From NCBI RefSeq assembly GCF_023856365.1, contig NC_064550.1, positions 22,321,629 through 22,385,628 of the forward strand: a stretch of 64,000 bases of DNA, written 5' to 3'. The notes under the pieces were generated by a model. That model saw only the letters and a list, made by a program, of their open reading frames with translations. It was not told the origin of the DNA and did no database searches. Below are positions 12,310-23,200 of this stretch, in pieces. Numbering within the stretch: position 1 is the stretch's first letter; each line of letters begins with the position of its first letter. A program made the translations under genes and the position numbers. The stretch is from Brienomyrus brachyistius. Taxonomy: Eukaryota > Chordata > Actinopteri > Osteoglossiformes > Mormyridae.

Positions 12310-12639
12310 AGTATAAACATATAAAATAAATATATAATAAATAAATAAATAAATAAGTAAGTATAGCACAGTAAAGTACAATGCACGGTATCCCTCCTCC
12401 CTGTCTATCAGGTTGGAGTTATTTTCACTTCTGTACTGAGTTGTCAGTTTGCAGGAGGGTAGAACCGGCTCTATACTGGACATCAGAACTGAGGAACCAG
12501 CTGTACTTTAAACCGGCTAGTGGCAACCCTGATGGGAGTAATCAGCTGGGGGGGGGCACATTTAAATATTTATGTGTCCACTTCTCCCAATACCACTTCC
12601 CTAAGTAAAGAGACTGGAAAGGTGGGATGAGGCAGAGGG

Positions 12640-12900
12640 GAGATGATTGGGCTTGTGGCTTAATTGGCCTGCGATCGGAAGGTTGTCTGTTAAATCCCAG
12701 GATCGGAGGAGTGATTTCAGTTTTGGGGCTCAGTAGGTTACCTCACTGAAGGTTGTGGGTTCAAATCCCAGGATCGGAGGAGTGATTTCAGTGTTGGAGC
12801 TCAGCAGGTCACCACACTGAAGGTTGTGGGTTCAAATCCCAGGGTTGGCAGAGTCACGTCACCACTGGGCCCTTGGACACGGCGCTTAATTCTCAAATGC
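12640..12900 (+). mobile_element. SINE with tRNA-like head triplicated in tandem
   Basis: Three successive heads occur. Each carries a GGCT or GCTC(A) A-box-like part, GGAAGGTTGT or GAAGGTTGTG, and AAATCCCAGGATCGG or AAATCCCAGGGTTGG. B-boxes lie near 12690, 12765 and 12830. Copies two and three share GGAGGAGTGATTTCAGT in front. The body follows once (GTCACGTCACCACTGGGCCC). Confidence 0.7.
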
Positions 12901-13389
12901 AGCAGCGTCCCTGTGGAGGAAAAAGTGGAGGAAAGGGGAAAGGCTTAGGGGGGAGAGTGATGGGTAAAGTGGAGAGCAATGAGGTGTTGGGGGGGGGGGG
13001 GAAATGAGGACCAGGAGCCGGAAAAGAAGATGGGGAGGATGAAAAATGGAAAAAGGATGAAGGAGTGGGAGGGGGGCGGGACTCATCAAGTCAGCTCTTT
13101 TAAATAGGGGGACAAGACGGAGAGGACAGCTGACATGGGCAGCCTGAATGGGACGCTTCCCCCTACACGAGGCCTTTGATCAGTCTGCCTCACCATCCAG
13201 TCAGCAATACTGCTTAACAGCAGTGGGTTAATGCGTTACCCCGCAGTGGCTTCCAGACTCCGGGGGGGCTTTCGGGGAATCCAGACCCATCTGATATTAA
13301 CATAAGAGCCGACAGCTTGTCAGATACATGCGACGGCTGCTTATATCACAGATCAAGACATTAATAAAAACCGTTCCTGCACAGAGACT

Positions 13390-13790
13390 GTATGGGAGAA
13401 GGCTTAAAGGGTTAATTTTATAATGAATTAAGAATGCGGGGTTTAAAATGCAGTCTTCTTGCATTTATCTGCGATGCTGCTAGATACCCACTGCTGCTTG
13501 GGGGGGGGACATACATATGCTGACTTTAAATCCGGCTCGTTCCCCGGGCCTAATTGGCCCAATTAAGAAGGAAACCATACGTGAAACTCGCAGCCCGTCC
13601 TTCGCCACAGAATCACTTCAGCGAAAATCCTGCACTTATCGGATACGCAGAACGGAAAGAGGAGCAGTCATTAGCTTTGTGTTATGCTATTAAAAAGGAA
13701 GCCTTAATTAAGCACAGGCTGCTAATTAAGCGAGAGGTTTTACCTGAATTAACACGCGCCCGGTGTCCCGGGAAAGCGTTTTGACCGGGG
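13390..13790. promoter_or_regulatory. CNE-like stretch rich in TTAATTAAG-type motifs
   Basis: Motifs include GGGTTAATTTTATAATGAAT, GGCCTAATTGGCCCAATTAA, CCTTAATTAAGCACAGGCTG and CTAATTAAGCGAGAGG within 400 bases. An open frame of 76 codons (13554-13784) crosses it but resembles no known protein. TAATTA words are typical of homeodomain-bound enhancers. Confidence 0.35.
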
Positions 13791-16173
13791 GAAGGGGAGA
13801 AGAGGAATTACTCCCCAGGTAAAGAAGCAGAAATTTTCCATCAGTCTAAATCAAACTCAGCATCGGGGTAGAAGATATAAAAGCTCCTTTAACAGGCCTC
13901 CCCATGGAGGTACAAAGGAGGGAGGATGGTACCAAGTGCCATCACTCTGTGCCCCCCAGGTCCAACATCTGCACTTCCCGAAGGCGATAGGAAGGAGAAG
14001 GACAAGATCCCTGCCACCCCCTTACTGAAGGTTAGGGTTAATGATCCTCCGCCCAATGCTGCGGGCCGGGGTGGGGGGGGTGGGCACTCTCCTTTCGCTA
14101 AAACGTGCGTCTCCTGCCGAATTGGAATCTTGTGACCGTGCATCTTTCACACACATAAAATAATTAAAAGCATACACCCTGTTTTAAGTATGTAGCACTG
14201 GGGCGGCATGATAGGGGATATTATCTGTGCAAAGGAGAGCTGAGTACATATCTGGATGGAGCTGCTACTTTTTTGGAGAGGGGGGGGTCCACCAATGTCC
14301 AGGCTGTGTGTTTTTTCCCACTTTTGACACCAAAAATAAAACACCAAGATGAAATGACAAAATTCATCATTCATTCAAAATCTGTGTGGCACAAGTTAAC
14401 TGTTTTGGGGAATTTTGGAAAATTCTTCCCATTTTTAAGTTGATCCCATTCTGTACACTGCATGTCCCGCCCAACACCCACGTGCCCGCTAGCGCCCCCG
14501 CCCGGCAGTGAGAGACAGGCCATCCGTCACGGACCCGCTGAGGGGACGTTTCCTCTCTATGTCGGCCCCCGGACCCCTCCGATGGCCCCTGCCTCGGCAG
14601 AATCATTTCATATGGCCCAGGTTAATCATCGAGCCAGAGAGGAAGCGTGAAGGGTGGGGCCGCAGTGAGGAGGGTGGCCTCTCCGCAGGGGCTGGTGAGT
14701 GGGGGGGGGGGGGGGGGAGAGGCCTGCAGTGTCTCAGACGAGGAAGCAGCTGGTCACTCACAAGCGAAATGTCCAATGGGGTCCCCGTGTCCCCGATATC
14801 TGGGGACACTGCTTCCGCTGTCGGGTTTCCAAAAGCTGACCAGGTAATAGTCCAGTAACCGCCCAGTGCACATGTGTGAGCGTGAGCATGCGCACCGTGT
14901 GTGTGTGTTTGTGTGTGTGACATGGGATACGTCACCCCCCCCCCCCCCCCCCCCAGACGCATGGACTTCCTGAACGTGACGCCAGATCCATCATTCGCGA
15001 GCTTTCACACCATACAGAGCCCCGTTAATAATTCAAGGGGGCTGGAGGAGCAGGAGGACATAGACGTGTGACAGCATCGGGGGGGGGGGGGGGGGGGGGG
15101 GGGGTGGGATCAGGATCCACACTCTAAGTGACCGGCGATCGCAAACAGCCTTTTAATCCAGATTTGAAATCCACGGTGCTTGGGGCTGATCCAGGGTAAA
15201 TGATTAATGACCAGGAAAAATGGGGGGGCCAAGAATCGGCATAATCCAGCCGATTCGCCGTTATGTGGCGCCCTAGCTGAGCTGGCAATCCCCCCCCCTC
15301 CCCAGCAAACCAGCCAGTTTCACTTACCCTCAGATGCATACATGCTGTATTGAAAGACAGTCAGATGAGTGATGAAAAAAACCTGTACCAAGGGGGGTGG
15401 ATGGGATGGTAAAAGTCGTTGATCGGGGGGGGGGCCATCCTGGTCCTGCCAGGGCCCACCGGCCTTCGGGGAAACACAGGCTCAGCTGACCTCAGCCCTG
15501 TATCCACGGAAACCTCCGCCGTCCGGCAACACGCCCGTTTCCTGCCACCTCACACCTTGACTGTCAAACGTTACACAACGAGCCCCTTCCTCCTGCCCCG
15601 GGCCATCGAGAATCTCCCCCTGACCTCGGGACGCTTTCAGAAACATCAAAGCCGCATGTTTTTCCCGCTCTTTGGGGCTCCCCTGAGCGATGAGTCACGA
15701 GGAAAATGTGAAATATGTGCCGGGGAGGTGGATGGGGGTGGGGGGGGGCAAATGGTCCAGTTTTGGGGAGGAACGGGGAGAAAAGAAAAAAGCAGGACCA
15801 TAAAAAATATAGGAAAGCAGGAATCTGCTGATGGCGCAGGTCGGCAAAGAGGATCAGAACAAAACCGGCCCGGTCCTTTTGTTATCCGGGGCTCCGCCCG
15901 CGATTCCGCCGAGGGCCGGTTAATGTTTAGCCGGGGGGGGTGCAGTGGGCCGACGGGCACTCACTCCGCTGGACAAGACTTGGGGGGGGCCTCATCAAAG
16001 AGGTCGGTCCGGGGGTGGGGCCCGTCCTCCCACGGGGGGCAGAGTGAAGATGTCCCCCCACAGGTGGGGCAGTCACTGGTGCCATTGTCCCATCATTGCT
16101 GCGCCTGCTGTCCTCTTGCTGTCCACCTGCCCCCCCCCCCCCAACACTCTTAGCATCCAGCACATCAGCACTA
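13791..16173. other. Intergenic with the densest homopolymer tracts
   Basis: It holds G/C-runs at 14701-14717, 14935-14954 and 15079-15104, a short GT-rich stretch at 14897-14919 and a 244-codon open frame (15419-16153) that matches nothing known. Confidence 0.5.
15079..15104. repeat. Poly-G tract, 26 bases
   Basis: This is the longest of many G or C homopolymers in the first 23 kb. Others include 9980-10002 (23 G), 14935-14954 (20 C), 14701-14717 and the pair at 17637-17672. Lengths may be affected by assembly. Confidence 0.85.
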
Positions 16174-16220
16174 TGATTCAGTTCCTGGCAGTTAATGATT
16201 GAGCCGCTCAGGGCTGGAAG
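16174..16220 (+). promoter_or_regulatory. Duplicated motif, copy 1 (candidate regulatory element)
   Basis: GATTCAGTTCCTGGCAGTTA, then ATGATTGAGCCGCTCAGGGC and TGGAAG. It closely matches 17345-17390, with about 40 of 46 positions alike. It contains TTAATGATTGA, a homeodomain/PBX-like core. Its function is inferred only from duplication. Confidence 0.4.
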
Positions 16221-16419
16221 TTCCTGGATGGATTTAGACAGACGACTCCGGGAGGAGGGCGGGGGGGGGGGGGTTCCGACTGCTCCCCGTTCTCGGTGGG
16301 GAACGTCCCTACTTGCCAGCGCAACCAGTGACACGAAACGCAGGAAATGGTGGGAGGTTAGGGGGGGTTGGCAAGCAGTCTGACGTCAGGGGTAGCGAGG
16401 TGGGGGCAATGGTGGAGTA

Positions 16420-16625
16420 TTTCAATCTAAAAGGTTCTGGGCCAGTTCATTACCAGGAAATATTACAGCGTTTATTCGTTATGCCCCGAGGGACATTATT
16501 CAAGACAGTTATTATATCAAAAGAAATATTGTGTGTTGGGAGAGCTAAACTACACAGAGCGCTCGAGCTATACCTCTCCGGCAGCCACTGTCCATGTGAT
16601 GAATTTTAATTACAGAGAGTTTTTT
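16420..16625. promoter_or_regulatory. CNE-like stretch
   Basis: Complex sequence between G-runs, with TACCAGGAAATATTACAGCG, AAGACAGTTATTATATCAAA and GATGAATTTTAATTACAG. No repeat family or protein recognised. Confidence 0.3.
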
Positions 16626-17009
16626 GACTCCTTAGGACGAGACAGGGGGTAAAAATGGGTACATGGGACAACACGGAAACGATCAGTGTTCTGGGGCACC
16701 ATGGTTTGGGGTTTGCGAGGTGTAGGAGGAAGGACCCCCGATAGGTGTCCAGTTATGACGCCCGCGCTGAAACGACGGCCAGGAGAACCGTCGATCTGCC
16801 CGCCAGCTGCAGAAAGTTCGTCTCCGGCGTAACCCATCACACGCAGTGTTCATATGAAGAGAATGAGCTCTGAGGACCACACCTGTTGCACGATGACCCT
16901 CTAGGTCCCGGGAAATGCTTACAATCTGCAGGTTTGAATTCGGTGTAAATAAAATCCCTCACATGACCGAGTAAATGAATCACTTCAAAGAAAAAAAAAG
17001 AATCGCTGC

Positions 17010-17210
17010 CCTCCTGAACATTAAATATTCATGCCTTTATTAAGAAGGTCGCACTCTGTCGTTAAACATGCATGCTCTTGTATATTATCAGAATAACGTC
17101 ATCCAAAAGCTAGTATTTCAGTAGCACTCAATTTTATGATTTCAGCGGCAGACATTAATGTATATGTAATAGCGTCAGATTAATAATTATTCCAGGCCCC
17201 CCTTCCCAAT
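17010..17210. promoter_or_regulatory. CNE-like stretch
   Basis: AT-rich, non-repetitive sequence: ATTAAATATTCATGCCTTTA, AACATGCATGCTCTTGTA, AGACATTAATGTATATGTAA and CAGATTAATAATTATTCCAG. It ends about 140 bases before the duplicated motif at 17345. Confidence 0.35.
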
Positions 17211-17344
17211 TAGCCTGATGTGTTAAGTTAAGGGAGAAATGTTCTGATGGCTTTGACAACTTAAGTAGGGGGTGGGTGGGTCAGTGGGAGGCGGGGCGGC
17301 ATTGTTTTTTAAATCAGGCATCGCCGGCCAGTACGTTGGGGCCC

Positions 17345-17390
17345 TGATTCAGTGCCTGGCAGTTAATAATTGAGCCGTGAGCGGCTGGAA
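17345..17390 (+). promoter_or_regulatory. Duplicated motif, copy 2 (candidate regulatory element)
   Basis: GATTCAGTGCCTGGCAGTTA, then ATAATTGAGCCGTGAGCGGC and TGGAA. It matches 16174-16220, 1.17 kb upstream in the same orientation. The flanks do not match, so the conserved unit is short. Confidence 0.4.
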
Positions 17391-17754
17391 ACGCGTCGCT
17401 CGAACCGGGCATGACTGACAGATCAGCTAACTGCAGCTCTTTTCAAAGAATGGGGGAAAAGAGGAAACCGGTGATTTGATTTTTTTTTTTTTTAAGGGGG
17501 ATGTCGAGGGTGGGGGGCGGGCAAGGACACAAAATAGAGATGTGAGAAGACTAGTTACTTATTGCACCATATGCTTCCAAAGCTCTTCCTGAACAAAGGT
17601 TCTGGCATTGTCGGACGTGAGTGATTTATATCCAAGGGGGGGGGGGGCAGGCGGGGTGGGGGGGGGGGGGGGCAGATTTAAAGGGTGACGGAGCAAATGC
17701 TTTGCTTGAAGCCTTAGAGCACCTCAGGATGGAGTGTCCGGTTTATGCCTTATA

Positions 17755-18060
17755 TCAAGTCAAGTGGGTGTTATTGTCCATCGATATACAGGTATATGGC
17801 GTCACAAAACAGCATGCCCCCCCCAGGGATGCAGGCAGCGAGGGGCAAGGGCAGGGTTCGCACTGTACTTATGACACAAAGGGTTTATATACAAAGTGCA
17901 ATGTATAAGTGAGCTATAAGTAAGGCAGCAACAACATAAGAGGGTGGGAATGAGTATAGCGAGAAACTACAACAAATACATACATAATAATAAGGTTAAG
18001 ATACGTATCCCCACTTGCTGCCATCCGGAGGGAGGTACAGTGAGAGGCCTTGATTTGTAC
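17755..18060 (+). repeat. Dispersed repeat related to 30460
   Basis: It starts TCAAGTCAAGTGGGTGTTAT and continues with an AT-rich part (ACAACAAATACATACATAAT, GGTACAGTGAGAGG). The opening matches the fragment at 30460. Confidence 0.4.
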
Positions 18061-20051
18061 CAAAAGTCTTTAAAATACCATAAATGCATAAAGAGGAGGT
18101 TAAGGGATTTAACCTCTCCGTCCAAAACCACAGCGAGGTCTGGAGGATAGGCCAGCAGGACAGAAAGCCACGATGATAACGATGATCCCTGCACTAGGAT
18201 CACACATCCATCCATCCGTATTTCATAGCCAGGGCCATGGCATGAATGGATGGTAAGTCGCAGGTTTCCATTTCGGCTTTCGATTATCATTCCTGCTACT
18301 TGAGGACAGTGATCGCAGGCCTGCTGTACTCTGGTCGTCCTGTAGGACGCCATCGTTCATTCACAAAAGGGCTGCATCAGAGAAGGCCCAAGTGACACAG
18401 AGCCCCCTCCCACCCCATCCCCGCACCTATACCACTGCAAACAAACCCGCCAGTGTCGTAGAGGATTCGTGCGGAGGAACCCCAGCTCAGTAGAATGTTC
18501 CGGAAGGACTCCGTGTTCCAGAGGAATGAGGACAAATGAATCATATTTTGGGAGTTTTTTCCCCCACGAAACGCCAATAGTCGCTAATTAACAGTGGCTC
18601 CTCCAGCGAGGGTAACCAAGAGTCGGTTTCGAATGGGGATATGGCATAGGGAGGCCCCCCCAGGCTCGACTGGGACAATGTAGGGTGTGTGTGAAAGCAA
18701 CCCCCAACCCCTGCATAATTATCTGCTGTTTTGGAAGCAAAATTGCCTCCCCTGTTGGACATTAAAGCAGCTGCCACCCCTGCCAGCCCTCTTGCCCCAA
18801 TTCCCCCCCCCACCTTCCCGGTGAGGCTTGATTTCAAATGGAAAAATTAATGGGGGAATAACAGCCGTAAGCTTTGCCGCAGCAGACCCCCCTTCATTCC
18901 CCGCCATTTTAATAATTCTGCAGGGTGGGGGGGGGGGGGGCATTCAAAATTTCAGCGTCTTTCCTCCTGGTTCAGAACCCCCCTCCCCCAGTGTGGCACT
19001 CTGGGGAACCTTGCTCACTCACGCAAACCAACCTCACATGGCTAAACTTTCAAATATTAGTAAAAAGAGGGGGGGGGGAGTGGATTTCAAATAAATAAAT
19101 AAGATCATTATTAGCAATCCCCAGAGCCATCGTCCCTGAATGCTTGTTTTATTTCTAGAGGAAAGTGTGTCGTTCCTTGAGCTTCCCAAGGTCTTCAAAG
19201 AACCTCCAGGTTCTCTAGACCTTCTGGAATGTTCCACAACGGAGCAGATAAATATATGCTGTGTTTTCTGTTATCTTTTGATCACCTATGTTTTAGTGCA
19301 CTAATAGAGTGTTAGGCCGTCTCTCGTGTTCTGTGCTGAGCGAACAAACAGACGTGACTTTAAACCGCCCCCCCCGAAATGCAGATAAGCCCATCGTTTC
19401 AGGTTGTAATCGGCAAGAAAAAAAAACAGCAAGAACACGAGACACAGTGGATGTTGGGGGGGGGGGGGGTGCAGGGGGCAAGGTCAGTCCGGTTCGGTCC
19501 GGCTGTCCTTGATGGGTCCGAGTTCGTTGGAACAGTTTACAATTTAGCAGAACAATAGGGGTCAGGGTGACTTTAGAGTGTCTTTTCGAGAAGCTCGCTC
19601 CCCCCTCTCCCCTCCCCCCAAGCCTTTTCCGTTTCGGCAAACTCGCTTCCTGGCATCGGATCCTCCTGCCTCAGAAACCGACATGTCACCAGCGGTCTTT
19701 GTCTGTGGAGACGGACTATGACAGCACGGTCAAGGCTGCAATTATAATCAACGAGCCGGTCCTCCGCGCCAAGGCCCAGGCTGCCCGCCCCACACCGATG
19801 TTTCATTCCTGGTCGTGTGCAGAGAGCTGAAAGGGACCGCAGGGATGAAGTGTCCTCGAGGAACACGCCATGACGGCGCCTGTCGAGCCTGAAGTTTAGC
19901 GATGCTAATAGCATCTTTAGTGAATCACTGCTTTCCCTCATAAAAGTCAAAAATTAACTCCCTGCGTAGGGCTGCAGTGCTTAAAGACTGAACAACAGCC
20001 ATCTGAGGAAGAGGTCCAAGGCAGGGACACAGCACCTGAACGTGGATCCCA
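18061..20051. other. Intergenic, no gene seen
   Basis: C/G-runs occur at 18804-18811, 18926-18938, 19069-19078 and 19455-19468. No coding or repeat family is clear. Confidence 0.5.
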
Positions 20052-20255
20052 TTAGCGCCGTGCTAACACATCTTAGCATCAGTTAGCGCTGGGCTAACAC
20101 ATCTTAGCATCAGTTAGCGCTGGGCTAACACATCTTAGCATCAGTTAGCGCTGGGCTAACACATCTTAGCATCAGTTAGCGCTGGGCTAACACATCTTAG
20201 CATCAGTTAGCGCTGGGCTAACACATCTTAGCATCAGTTAGCGCTGGGCTAACAC
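20052..20255. repeat. Minisatellite, 31-bp unit, about 6.6 copies
   Basis: The unit starts TTAGCGCTGGGCTAACACAT and ends CTTAGCATCAG. Six full units start at 20052, 20083, 20114, 20145, 20176 and 20207, then a partial at 20238. Only the first unit differs visibly (GCCGTGCTA instead of GCTGGGCTA). The unit contains a short inverted pair, TTAGC and GCTAA, so single strands could fold. Confidence 0.95.
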
Positions 20256-23200
20256 GCACTGGTGCAAATCTGGCACAAGGCTAGCATGTATTAGCTCTGT
20301 GCAGTGATGCTGCAACTTGCAGCCATGCTGGCTGTAGGCGCCACGACATCAGGCTCACAGCGGAACCACAGAAGACCCACGTGACGGCAGTTCTGCAATA
20401 GCTCTGAGGGATCCCGGCTCTCCTGACTTTTAGGAATTTGCATTTAGCTGTTGATGCCCCTGTTCCGGCACAAGGCAGAATAACCGTCATCAGCAGAAAT
20501 ATCAGCCTTTGGAGTGCTTCAAACTTCCCAGGCACAGAGATGTATGTATATACACACACACACACACATACAGCAAACTTCAAAGGACAGTGTGAGGTTT
20601 AGGGGCATCCAAGCGATGTCTGAATCCCACCCTTTCAAGAAGCCTTCGGTAGCTTCAGATCAGTTTATTTCTACAGACATTAGAGTGCTTATCGTTATAC
20701 CATGTAAAAAAAATCAAAAAAAGAAGAAAACGGGAGAGTACAAGAAACAAGAAGTCCCTCCGGGGCACCCAAAGCCAAGTGGCTTTCCAGCCCCCTGAAG
20801 ACGTTCCCGCCGCGGTCAGTGATGGTCAGACAGTGCTCCCTGCTAGCACCCCATACCTGCGCGCTAACCCTCTTCTCTCCTCCGGCAATCCCTCCTTCCA
20901 TCACACCTTCAAACCCATTAGGAATCCCACGTCTTCTCCAGTATGTAATTACCTTTTTTTAATTACCCGGCCGGTGGTAAACTGGACGCCCCCGTGACTC
21001 TTACACGTGTAGATAATCTAATTACATTAATTAATCTCCACAAGCCGCTACGCCATAAAAAATGTCTATGTAGTTCCCTTCGCAGTTTTGAACAAAGGTT
21101 TGTTATTCTTTACTTAAAGCTGCTGCTAAATCCAACTATGCATTTAAATTACTCATACTATCTGTATCTGTACATATTCTTAATATGAATACATTTTTAC
21201 TTGTGACTGACTTTCGTACGTACTACTTCAAACGTGTTTAAGTAAGCATCTACTACTTAAACTCTCTATATGTACAAATTACTTAGTCAATACAGCGTTG
21301 CGTTTCTTTAATGCACAGGTATTGTGTTTTACTGCAAAAAAAGGCGTTGCGCTCCATTAATCTGCGATCGCAGCTTCTCCAAAGTTGTGCTTCTCAGCAC
21401 CAAGAAGCAGGAACCTGGAACCAGACTAGAAACCGCCGAGATTCAGGTGAAACCGCTAAATTTATGTCCGATTGTAGTGTTTTTAACCAACATTGCATCG
21501 TGCTTCAGTGAATGTCATAACTTTGTTAAAACACTATCACTGACCCTCACCAAGACAACCGCATAGAACACTGACGGACGGATGGATCTTCAGTTACAAA
21601 GCCAAAAATTGAAGGCATAAGTTCACCACCTTAAAGATCCAACCTTATCTCATGAATATTGACTTGTTTCTTGTGTTGGTTTGGAGTTTATTTCGGGAGC
21701 GGTGTTTCAAACTATCGCATCACGCCAAAGCTGGATGAAAATTCATGTTCTGTAATTGCACACATAAAGCGTTTTGTAGGGGCGCCCGCCTTCCGTAAGC
21801 CGCTTTCCCTCGCCGTGTTTTCGCGCACCTCGATGCCCCGGCGCGCTTCCTCCTCGCCGGCTCTCCTGGTGGAGCTGCCGGGGGTGGCGTGTTGCAGTAA
21901 TTGCTGCCTCTACACAGCCCCAAGACTCAACATACTTCCTAATTCTCTCATCAAAGAAAACCACGCACCCAACTTTATTAAATTTTTATTCAACACGTTC
22001 CCTCCTCTTTCCCTTCCTTTTGCAATTTTTTTGCTACCCTACTGCCGGCACCAAATCACAAAAAAGCAACCGTATTTTTAAAAATTTTATTTATTTTTAT
22101 ATTTCATTATTATTATTTTGCGGGAGCACTTCCTTCCTGCCCAGAAGCGGTTGAGTGTCTCGTTAGTTCGTTTCACCTAACTTTTCCATCTGCCAGGAGC
22201 AAGTTTTTAAAAAAAAAAATTTTTTAAAGGGAGGGGGGGAACAGCATCAGGGAAAAGGGATTGCGGGATCAAGAACCTAATCCAGTAGATTCTCTGCATA
22301 ACGGAGTTCTAGACATCCTAACCACAAAAATAAAAAACTGAAGAAAGTCGGTTGTAATCTATTCGACAGACAATTACGCCACCACAAATATCCTGCATAC
22401 CTCATTAGAATGCGTACAACACAGAAAGGGTTTAAAAGTATTTTTCATAGTATTAATCATACATACCCCTTCAATTTTATGGTGGTTGTATGCAATGTAG
22501 CTACACCATAATTTAGAAAAATATATTCCAAACAAGTATATATCTCACCCACACTCACACACAATGATATCACCAGCATTACGTATAGTGTGTTTATAAA
22601 TATGCACAATTACATACTTACATAAGTAGGCATTTACTAATAACTTAATTTTCTGAGAGCAGAAGGCCCCCTTTTTCATGAAAGCACAACATGAACCAAA
22701 CAGCCCCCCCCCTCCCACACACACACTTTTTGGGGTAAGTGGAAGGGATTGATGTTGTAGGAGAGGCAGAGAGGTTGGGGGGGGGGGTTGTATTGGGGGT
22801 ATAAAGTAAGCCTGGCTTGTGTGTCAGAGAGAATCCAGGATCAGTGACTGCACTCATGGGTGGGGGTTCAGTTTTATGCTCTCGCAAGAGTACAAAATCA
22901 TGGTTTGCGTGTTGCTCAGTTCACCTCCCCCAAAATATCCCAAACGTGTTAATAAAATCTCCCGCTCCACCCCACAGCTCCAGTGTCCCGTGGATCCGTT
23001 TGCTGGGAGATGGAGGCTTTTTCGCAGGGGCTCGCCGGTGTTTTCACGGACATCCGAACGCGGCGCTTCCTGCGGACACACTCAGCTGCGGAATGGGAGC
23101 TGGGATTCGGGCCGAGCATCAGGCGTCGGGGAAGATGTGGCCCGTTTATGCAGAATCAGCCGCCCTTCCCATCGAAGCCCACGGTGTCGGGTGTGAAAGA

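Noticed and set aside
15419..16153. 244-codon open frame
   Set aside because: It is the longest frame outside known genes but has low-complexity Gly/Pro/Arg stretches across G-runs, no domain and no splice context. High GC content alone explains it.
21659..22081. 140-codon frame and opposite-strand frames over a GC-rich patch
   Set aside because: No known protein was recognised on either strand, and no supporting splice sites or neighbouring exons. It is possibly a regulatory GC patch downstream of rnf114.
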